Shown here: positions 35,023 through 40,880 of the stretch, piece after piece
How positions within the stretch are numbered: the stretch's first letter is position 1
Layout of the letters: each line of letters begins with the position of its first letter
NCBI GenBank assembly: GCA_903923395.1
Contig: CAIXXM010000087.1
Span: 1-40,880, forward strand
Origin: an uncultured Acidobacteriia bacterium
GTDB lineage: Bacteria; Acidobacteriota; Terriglobia; Bryobacterales; Bryobacteraceae
Reading direction: 5' to 3'
Length of the DNA: 40,880 nt
Notes under the pieces: model-generated
Database searches by the model: none
Told to the model about the DNA's origin: nothing
What the model saw: the letters and a program-made list of their open reading frames with translations, nothing else
Program-made: the position numbers and the translations under genes

Positions 35023-35286
35023 ATGAGACTTCAGTTGGATTCGACGGGCATTCAAGGAACACAGTCCCCGTACGGCGCGGATGCGCTGTCGTCCAGACCG
35101 GCGGGGAGCCGCCAGCGATCGGGGGCCGACTCTGTTGGGCTCACGGGCATCTCCCGCGTACTGCAGTCCGATCAGGCGGCACGCAGTTCCAGGCTGGAAG
35201 CCCTGACGGCCGCCGTGCGGTCCGGGACGTATTCCGTGTCTTCCGCAAAAGTCGCTACAGCACTGGTAAGCGGAGGCAGCGAATAA
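35023..35286 (+). CDS. flgM: FlgM-like anti-sigma factor
   Basis: 87 residues. The C-terminal part, RLEALTAAVRSGTYSVSSAK followed by VATALV, matches the sigma-binding end of FlgM. The N-terminal half is polar and probably disordered, as in FlgM proteins that are exported through the flagellar channel. FlgM holds the flagellar sigma factor until the hook is complete. It lies 18 bases after the sigma gene and 2 bases before flgK, fitting a single operon. Confidence 0.85.
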   Translation: MRLQLDSTGIQGTQSPYGADALSSRPAGSRQRSGADSVGLTGISRVLQSDQAARSSRLEALTAAVRSGTYSVSSAKVATALVSGGSE

Positions 35287-35288
35287 GT

Positions 35289-36680
35289 ATGAGTGGGATA
35301 TTCACGGCGCTGCACACCTCGGCGTCAGCATTGGCAGTCTTTAGCCAATCTCTCGGCGCGGAACAACAAAACGTAACGAATTCAGCAACAGCAGGGTACG
35401 CTGCGAAACGGGTACGGGTCACGGATTCTGGTGTCGGGGGAATCACAGCCTCAGACACAGTCGCGATTTCCTCGTCTTCCGATACTTACGCGGATGCGCT
35501 GGTGCGGAATTCGTCATCTGAGGCAGGTGCGGCAGCCAGTCAATCCGAGGTGCTTGGCGGATTGAATCAGTTGTTTGATATCACAGGTAACTCGGGCGTT
35601 CTTGCAGCATTCCAGAACTTCAGCAGCACCTTCTCCAAGTTATCTGTAACGCCCAGTGACGCAGCGCTCCGAACCAGTGCCATCGGAGCAGGACAACAAG
35701 TGGCCCAGGCGTTTGGTGACTTAGCAGCGAGCCTCGATACGCAACGCGCGCAAACAGATACCAGCATTACGGAGACGGTCCAGAAGATTAATACCCTGTC
35801 GGGGCAAATTGCCCAACTGAACCAAAAGGCGCAATCCGGCGTCGACACGGATACAGCGCTCAGACAGGCGTTGGATGACCTTTCCAACCTAGTGGATATC
35901 AACGTGGGGCATAACCCGGATGGATCGGTCAATGTTACGGCAGGCGGCCAGGTACAACTGGTTTCCGGGAACCAGAGTTATGCTTTGTCGGCGGTTGGTA
36001 TTGGGGGCTCCGCGGGCGGGGGCTTGGGACAAGTTACGATCCAATCTTCCACCGGGGAGTCCTCGGGTCAATTCTCCGGGAGTCTGGGCGGGCTTTTGAA
36101 TGTGCGGAACAATATCCTCCCCGGACTTCTGGGCGGCGGTGGGCAGCCTGGAAGCTTGAATCAGTTGGCGCAGGGCTTTGCGGCCAGAGCCAACACGATC
36201 CTCACAGGCGCGGCAACCTCGTCCGCTGCCGGTGCTGCTCCCGGAGTGGCCCTGTTTACATTTGATTCGGCTGATCCCACAGATGCTGCGCGCTCCCTGC
36301 AGGCGGCCGCACTGACACCGGACCAGCTTGGAGTCGCTACAACCGGCTCGAATGGAACCGCGAATGGCGCTGCGTTGTTACTGTCGGGCCTGCCCTCGTC
36401 CACCAACACGGCAGACCAAATTGGCGGCGTTTCCGCGCAAACCTTCTTCTCGCAGACAGCTGCCACGCTCGGACAGCAGACCAGTAACGCCACCAATGAC
36501 CAGGCACAATTTCAATCGGCACTAACCTCGGCGCAGAACAGCAGACAGAAGTTGATTGGAGTTTCCCTCGACGGAGAGGCCATCTCAATCACGGCGGATC
36601 AAAGGGCTTATCAGGCGTCCGCGCAGGTGATTTCTGTGTTGAATCAGCTGACCCAGACGGAGGTTGATCTCATCAAATGA
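35289..36680 (+). CDS. flgK: Flagellar hook-associated protein 1
   Basis: 463 residues. The N-terminal D0 helix pattern (LHTSASALAVFSQSLGAEQQ, then NVTNSATAGYA) and the C-terminal one (QRAYQASAQVISVLNQLTQT, then EVDLIK) are the paired ends of rod/hook-family proteins. The segments RTSAIGAGQQVAQAFGDLA and INTLSGQIAQLNQ are typical of FlgK. It joins the hook to the filament. The protein is on the short side for the family, with a small middle region. Its stop overlaps the flgL start by 4 bases. Confidence 0.93.
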   Translation: MSGIFTALHTSASALAVFSQSLGAEQQNVTNSATAGYAAKRVRVTDSGVGGITASDTVAISSSSDTYADALVRNSSSEAGAAASQSEVLGGLNQLFDITGNSGVLAAFQNFSSTFSKLSVTPSDAALRTSAIGAGQQVAQAFGDLAASLDTQRAQTDTSITETVQKINTLSGQIAQLNQKAQSGVDTDTALRQALDDLSNLVDINVGHNPDGSVNVTAGGQVQLVSGNQSYALSAVGIGGSAGGGLGQVTIQSSTGESSGQFSGSLGGLLNVRNNILPGLLGGGGQPGSLNQLAQGFAARANTILTGAATSSAAGAAPGVALFTFDSADPTDAARSLQAAALTPDQLGVATTGSNGTANGAALLLSGLPSSTNTADQIGGVSAQTFFSQTAATLGQQTSNATNDQAQFQSALTSAQNSRQKLIGVSLDGEAISITADQRAYQASAQVISVLNQLTQTEVDLIK

Positions 36681-37594
36681 TCACAGGGGCAACAAAACCG
36701 GGGTCTGACTATTTCCTGGACGGGCTGAATAGTATCAGAAACAAAGAGGCGCTTACAGAGCGGCAGATATCCTCTGGCTACAGGATTCAGACCGCCGCCG
36801 ACAGCCCGACGGAGATTACAGATCTGGTGCGGTTGAACGGGCAACTCGCCGCCAATCAAACGCAGACACAGAACTTCGGCCGCCTCAGTACCGAGTTGCA
36901 AAGTGCAGACCAGGGAATCTCCACTGTGATTTCCGCTGTCGAGTCCGCCAAAACTCTGGGTCTGCAAGGTGGAACCGCGACTTCCACGGCTGACAGCAGA
37001 CAGGCAATCGCAGCTCAAGTGCAGGGTTTGATTTCCCAGGTCGTTGGCGTCGCCAATACTTCGGTGGAGGGCCGCTACATCTTTGCCGGTGATTCGGATA
37101 CTGTGACGCCCTATCAATCCGATAGCAGTTCGGCCTTTGGCTATTCCTATCAGGGCGCTGCGTCATCAACCCGGCAGGTACTCGATGGCACGGGTCACTC
37201 TCTCTATGCGGCGGCAACAGCCCAGCAACTATTCGACCATCGTGATACGTCTGGGCAACCGGATGCATCAAGCGTCCTCACAGGGCTACAAAATCTGGTG
37301 ACGGCACTGCAATCGAACACAGGTATCGATACGGCAGTGTCCTCGCTCGAAACAGCCTCAACCTATCTGAATGGACAGCTTTCGCAAGTTGGCACGTCGG
37401 AGCAGGAGTTAACCGCGGCGCAGAACCTGGCAGCCACCCAGAAGACAGACCTGCAAACTGCGTTGTCTGGGATTCGTGATACCGACATATCCCAGGCCGC
37501 AATCGATCTGAACACCGAAAAGGTTGCGGAGTCGGCTGCTGTCGCAGCGGAAGGAGGCGGGTCCCAGAAAACGCTTTTTGATTATCTGGGCTGA
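36677..37594 (+). CDS. flgL: Flagellar hook-associated protein 3 (FlgL)
   Basis: 305 residues with a flagellin-like N-terminus (LNSIRNKEALTERQISSGYR, then QTAADSPTEITDLVRLNGQL) and C-terminus (DTDISQAAIDLNTEKVAESA). The middle has VGVANTSVEGRYIFAGDSD, a FlgL mark. It forms the second junction zone between hook and filament. It overlaps flgK by 4 bases and ends 7 bases before fliM, so the genes are translationally linked. Confidence 0.93.
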   Translation: MITGATKPGSDYFLDGLNSIRNKEALTERQISSGYRIQTAADSPTEITDLVRLNGQLAANQTQTQNFGRLSTELQSADQGISTVISAVESAKTLGLQGGTATSTADSRQAIAAQVQGLISQVVGVANTSVEGRYIFAGDSDTVTPYQSDSSSAFGYSYQGAASSTRQVLDGTGHSLYAAATAQQLFDHRDTSGQPDASSVLTGLQNLVTALQSNTGIDTAVSSLETASTYLNGQLSQVGTSEQELTAAQNLAATQKTDLQTALSGIRDTDISQAAIDLNTEKVAESAAVAAEGGGSQKTLFDYLG

Positions 37595-37601
37595 TCTTCC
37601 A

Positions 37602-38552
37602 ATGACAAGACAGCTTTCACAACAGGAAATTGATGCGGTATTCGAAAATCTCCAGGGGCGGCATGCGGAGAAGACAAATACAAAGCGCGCAATCCCATTC
37701 GACTTCCGCCGACCAGACCGGATTGCAAAGTCACAGCTCAGGGCCATCCACCAGTTACACGACAACTTTGTACGTAATCTGGTGTCGAGTCTGTCCGCTT
37801 ATCTTCGCTCGTATGTGATCGTCAACCTTGTCAGTGTCGAGCAACTCTCCTACTCGGAATTCCTCGAATGTCTTCCATCGCCGACCTGCATCGCGTCTCT
37901 CAGTTTGAAGCCCTATGATGGCAATGCCGTATTGGAGCTGAATTCTTCGCTGATCTTCCCCATCCTTGAAATCCTGCTCGGAGGCGATGGCAAACTCCAA
38001 TTCAACTCCCAGCGCGAAGTGACGGAAATTGAACAGGTTCTACTCGATGGCTTGTTCCGACTGATACTACGAGATCTGCAGGAAGCCTGGAGATTCGTGA
38101 CAAATATCGATTTCACGATCGACACGGTGGAGACAGAGCCCCAATTCCTGCAAATCCTGGCCCCCACCGAGGCCGTGGTTGCCGTGGCAATCGAAATCCG
38201 CATCGGCGACTCGATCGGGATGATGAACATTGCAATGCCGTCCATCATCATCAAAATGATGCGGCAGAAATTCGATCAGCAATGGTCGCTCCGCAAGAGT
38301 GCGCCGACGGTGGAAGAAGAAAGGCGGATGCTCGAACTGGTCCAAGGCTCGTGCGTGAAGTCCGATGCTGTACTGAGTGGTCCGAAACTGCTGATGCGGG
38401 ACCTGATGAATCTGCAGGAAGGGGATGTTCTCAGCTTCGAATATCCCGTGACCAAACCCCTCAACCTGATCTTGAACGGCGAACTCAAGTACCGGGGGGA
38501 TCTTGTCTCTGCCGGGCGGCGCGCCGCAATCCGCGTGTTGGGAGAAGCGTAA
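37602..38552 (+). CDS. fliM: Flagellar motor switch protein FliM
   Basis: 316 residues. The N-terminus carries LSQQEIDAVFENL, the CheY-P-binding peptide of FliM (usual form LSQxEIDAL). A CheC-like middle domain begins FDFRRPDRIAKSQLRAIHQL, and a SpoA C-terminal domain (DLMNLQEGDVLSFEYPVTKP) packs with FliN in the C-ring. I took the ATG at 37602, which gives the family N-terminus; the frame is open further upstream inside flgL. Finding fliM among late genes rather than in the basal-body operon is unusual. The next gene starts directly after the stop codon. Confidence 0.93.
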   Translation: MTRQLSQQEIDAVFENLQGRHAEKTNTKRAIPFDFRRPDRIAKSQLRAIHQLHDNFVRNLVSSLSAYLRSYVIVNLVSVEQLSYSEFLECLPSPTCIASLSLKPYDGNAVLELNSSLIFPILEILLGGDGKLQFNSQREVTEIEQVLLDGLFRLILRDLQEAWRFVTNIDFTIDTVETEPQFLQILAPTEAVVAVAIEIRIGDSIGMMNIAMPSIIIKMMRQKFDQQWSLRKSAPTVEEERRMLELVQGSCVKSDAVLSGPKLLMRDLMNLQEGDVLSFEYPVTKPLNLILNGELKYRGDLVSAGRRAAIRVLGEA

Positions 38553-40082
38553 GTGGCGACTGCGACCCTCGAATCCGCCAGAACATCCGCCGGGCTCCGG
38601 GAGATCTCGGATTCCACTCCCGAAGCTTTGTTTCGTCTGCTCGGAGCCGGGCCATTAGACAGAAAGAACAGGGTGACCCGCTACGCAATGGTGCTCTTGC
38701 GCAATTCCGGCCACCTGATTCCTCATCTCTGCGATCCTGCGCAAACCAGCCTGGTGCGGGCCAGAGAACTGACCCGGTTTGCAGCGGCTGCGGACGCGAC
38801 ATTCTGTAATGAACTGCTCCAGGAAACCTTGCGCCGCGCCCCAGCCGCGGTCGCCGAAGAACGGATACTCCGGGTGCTGGATCTGATCACAGCAGAAGAT
38901 CTTCCCGGGCTCAACTGGCGGCTCATCTCGAAGCTGTCCGATACCGGTTCGCAGGCTGTCCGCGCCCGCTGCCTGCGGTTGATCGCGCAGCGCCAGCGTG
39001 GCAGCAGAATGGTGCATATATTCGATTCCGGAGACGCCAGAACCAGGGCAGACTTGGTGGAAGCACTTGCCAGCACTGGAAAGCTGCAAACGGGCAATGT
39101 CTTAGAACGTGCGCTGGCCGATTCGAATAACCGCGTCGCGGCGAATGCCGCTCTTGCAGCGTACCGGTCCGGGGATCACAAGGTATTGCCCCGTCTGGCA
39201 GCCATGATTGCGGAGGATCAGCCGGAAACCTTCCGGCTGAGCGCCGCGTGGGCAATGGGACAAACAGCAGACTGTAGATTCCGCGCGGTCCTGACGGCAG
39301 CAATGCATTCGAGCGAGCTGGCATTGCGCAAAGCCGCGGTCCGCGCCGCCACCCAGCTTGAGAAATTGGAAGCCTTGCCGGTGGACTCCGAGCTTGTTCT
39401 GTCCCGCGGCGTCGAGGTTCCGAATTCCATCCCGCCCGAAGTCGAAGCGGACAGAACCTTGATCGTCCGACTCAGCAGGCAGGAAGTTGCCGTCCCCGCA
39501 CCGGCTCCCCCTTTGGCGTACTTATTGTTCGACGGCAAAACTCCTGTGCTCGACTACTCCGTGGAACCACCTCCCGAGGTGCCTGTCGAACTGCGCCTCG
39601 CCTGCCCGGAAAGGTGCCTCAAGGAGCTGATGCAGGTTCTCGCAAGCGAAGAGGACATACTGCTGACCGGAGTCTCCGCGTTTGGTACGACTTCGGGAAA
39701 TACGCCCGGATCTTGGTACCCCACGGCGACATCACTCTCCAATGCCTCCAGAAGCTTGCTTTCCACGGCTTGGGGTGCCCGCACAGACAAACACCTCCTC
39801 GTCGTCATTGACCCGAACCTTCCCGTGGATCTCAATCTGGCCATATACGAAAAGGAGTGCAGGCGGTCAGGCGTCACCCTTCATATCCGGGAATTCAGTG
39901 ATGACAGCAAGGAAAAGAGTCACCTCCCCGGCCACATCCCGCCAGGCAGCGCCGATGGGTTTTGGAAAGGCTTTTGCAGGAGTCTTGTCGCAGGAACGCG
40001 GATCTTCTTCACGGGGCGGCTTGCGGGCCTGAGCCTCCGCCTTAGAACCGGAAATGGGCAGACGGAGGAGCTCACATGGTAA
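38553..40082 (+). CDS. HEAT-repeat protein of unknown function in the flagellar operon
   Basis: 509 residues from a GTG directly after the fliM stop. Residues 135-270 or so show repeated helical pairs of HEAT type (RADLVEALASTGKLQTGNVL, RVAANAALAAYRSGDHKVLP, LRKAAVRAATQLEKLE). From about 310 to the end lies a separate mixed alpha/beta part with LAYLLFDGKTPVLDYS, HLLVVIDPNLPVDLNLAIY and SGVTLHIREF. I do not recognise this C-terminal domain. No signal peptide is seen. The last 7 bases overlap fliW. Tight coupling with fliM and fliW suggests a role in flagellar assembly, switching or filament-expression control. Confidence 0.8.
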   Translation: MATATLESARTSAGLREISDSTPEALFRLLGAGPLDRKNRVTRYAMVLLRNSGHLIPHLCDPAQTSLVRARELTRFAAAADATFCNELLQETLRRAPAAVAEERILRVLDLITAEDLPGLNWRLISKLSDTGSQAVRARCLRLIAQRQRGSRMVHIFDSGDARTRADLVEALASTGKLQTGNVLERALADSNNRVAANAALAAYRSGDHKVLPRLAAMIAEDQPETFRLSAAWAMGQTADCRFRAVLTAAMHSSELALRKAAVRAATQLEKLEALPVDSELVLSRGVEVPNSIPPEVEADRTLIVRLSRQEVAVPAPAPPLAYLLFDGKTPVLDYSVEPPPEVPVELRLACPERCLKELMQVLASEEDILLTGVSAFGTTSGNTPGSWYPTATSLSNASRSLLSTAWGARTDKHLLVVIDPNLPVDLNLAIYEKECRRSGVTLHIREFSDDSKEKSHLPGHIPPGSADGFWKGFCRSLVAGTRIFFTGRLAGLSLRLRTGNGQTEELTW

Positions 40083-40549
40083 TCCACAGAGTCCAGGTGC
40101 AGAGTCTCTACTTTGGAACCTTCGAATGTGAAAGCTCCTCAGAGATCCATATTCCCTACGGGCTTCCGGGCTTTGAGAACGAGCGCAGCCTCATTGCGGT
40201 GGAAATCCCGGAGCAGCACCCGCTTGTGTATCTCCAAAGCGGAACGAACCCTGACCTCTGTTTTCTTAGCCTTCCCGCCCAAGTGATCCAGCCGGGGTTT
40301 CAACTGGAACTGAGCGCGGAAGAGCGGATCGCTCTCGGGTTCGATCAGCGGGAAGCGCTCATCCCAGGGCGAAACCTCCTTGTGCTGGCCTTACTTTTCC
40401 CCTGTGACAGCTCCTTGCAAGTCAATCTGGCAGCCCCGCTGATCGTCCATATCGGGAAGATGACAGGCGTCCAATGTCTGATTGAGAACGCGCCAGCCCA
40501 ACCGCGGATGTGCTTGCAGGATGACGGGAAGTGGGTGCCTGTATGTTAG
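40076..40549 (+). CDS. fliW: Flagellar assembly factor FliW
   Basis: 157 residues. The marks IPYGLPGFENERSLIAVEIP, VYLQSGTNPDLCFL and LQVNLAAPLIVHI are typical of FliW. FliW binds CsrA and so frees flagellin mRNA for translation until flagellin accumulates. It overlaps the HEAT-repeat gene by 7 bases upstream and csrA by 7 bases downstream. The fliW-csrA overlap is a well-known arrangement and supports both identifications. Confidence 0.94.
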   Translation: MVIHRVQVQSLYFGTFECESSSEIHIPYGLPGFENERSLIAVEIPEQHPLVYLQSGTNPDLCFLSLPAQVIQPGFQLELSAEERIALGFDQREALIPGRNLLVLALLFPCDSSLQVNLAAPLIVHIGKMTGVQCLIENAPAQPRMCLQDDGKWVPVC

Positions 40550-40812
40550 TGCTGCGGCGGAAGATTGGCGAGGTTTTGATGCTGAGTGGCGGTATCGAAA
40601 TTGAAGTGATGGGGATTACAAGATCGCGGGTCAAGCTGGGGATCCACGCTCCCCGCGAGGTATTGGTGCAGCGCAAGGAGAGCCTCCCCGTCGCGGAAGA
40701 AAACACACAGGCAGCCCGTTTGCTTTCGGTGGATGGTGCACTGGCGGAGGAGTTGGTGCAGAAATTCCTTCAGCAATACTCTCAAGTTCTTCCCGGGATT
40801 GCCGATATGTAG
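40543..40812 (+). CDS. csrA: Carbon storage regulator CsrA with C-terminal extension
   Basis: 89 residues; the family is usually 60-75. The RNA-binding core is intact (MLVLRRKIGE, VKLGIHAPREVLVQRKE), with the conserved R44 in the second RNA-contact strand. Residues after about 55 (QAARLLSVDGALAEELVQKF and on) are an added amphipathic stretch that may form a helix. It binds GGA motifs in mRNA leaders, probably of flagellin. ATG 40543 was chosen over an in-frame start at 40531, as it gives the family N-terminus. It overlaps fliW by 7 bases. Confidence 0.93.
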   Translation: MLVLRRKIGEVLMLSGGIEIEVMGITRSRVKLGIHAPREVLVQRKESLPVAEENTQAARLLSVDGALAEELVQKFLQQYSQVLPGIADM

Positions 40813-40827
40813 TTTGAGAATGATTCG

Positions 40828-40858
40828 CCGGGCATGCCGCATCAACGGCAGAACCCGG
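40828..40858 (+). other. Hairpin after csrA
   Basis: CCGGG at 40828-40832 pairs with CCCGG at 40854-40858, and inside it GCCG at 40836-40839 pairs with CGGC at 40846-40849. It lies 16 bases past the csrA stop. No T run follows within the window, so it may be a terminator cut short by view, or the leader of the next gene, possibly a CsrA target (a GGATG occurs at 40870). Confidence 0.4.
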
Positions 40859-40880
40859 GGGGCCGGCAAGGATGCCGTGC

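Overview
The window looks like chromosomal DNA of an acidobacterium near Solibacter/Bryobacter. This is inferred from family content: two proteins with the C-terminal domain known as TIGR03437, a VWFA-related protein of the acidobacterial type (TIGR03436), an Oar-like TonB-dependent receptor with an N-terminal carboxypeptidase-regulatory domain, and many secreted proteins of unknown role. The DNA is GC-rich and tightly packed. No gap between genes exceeds about 180 bases. I saw no insertion sequence, prophage block, rRNA or CRISPR array.

Layout. 1-3.8 kb: tRNA-Ser(UGA), a zinc alcohol dehydrogenase and an MgtA-type Mg2+ P-type ATPase, all on the minus strand. 3.9-5.5 kb: a secreted carboxypeptidase-regulatory-like gene broken by two compensating frameshifts, both at G runs. 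5.5-6.6 kb: a minus-strand stress operon (CsbD, Lmo0937-type membrane protein, SYLF protein). 6.7-8 kb: a small zinc-ribbon protein and an EgtD-like histidine methyltransferase. 8-10.9 kb: the Oar-like receptor and rpsT with its terminator. 10.9-14.2 kb: a small membrane protein, a lipoprotein alpha/beta hydrolase, a beta-carbonic anhydrase and an orphan phage-tail-collar-domain protein. 14.2-18.2 kb: S9 and M28 peptidases and tadA. 18.3-22.8 kb: membrane proteins of unknown function, a secreted glycine-rich protein and two TIGR03437 proteins. 22.8-25.8 kb: mutY, overlapped by an S24/LexA-like peptidase that lacks an HTH, and the VWFA protein. 26-29.4 kb: the sdhCAB operon. 29.4-30.7 kb: a RES-domain protein divergent from an AbrB-like/RelE-like toxin-antitoxin pair. 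30.8-33.7 kb: a secreted TPR protein, a YHS-domain membrane protein and an O-antigen-ligase-like protein.

33.7-40.9 kb is a flagellar/chemotaxis cluster on the plus strand: cheX, a short sigma-28-like factor, flgM, flgK, flgL, fliM, a 509-residue HEAT-repeat protein I do not recognise, fliW, and a csrA with a C-terminal extension. From the sigma factor to csrA the genes abut or overlap. The logic is late flagellar control: the sigma factor/FlgM pair should gate transcription, FliW/CsrA should gate flagellin translation, and FlgK/FlgL form the hook-filament junction. The HEAT-repeat gene sits between fliM and fliW, touching one and overlapping the other. It is the best candidate here for an undescribed component.

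All identifications come from reading motifs and translated sequence. No database search was run.
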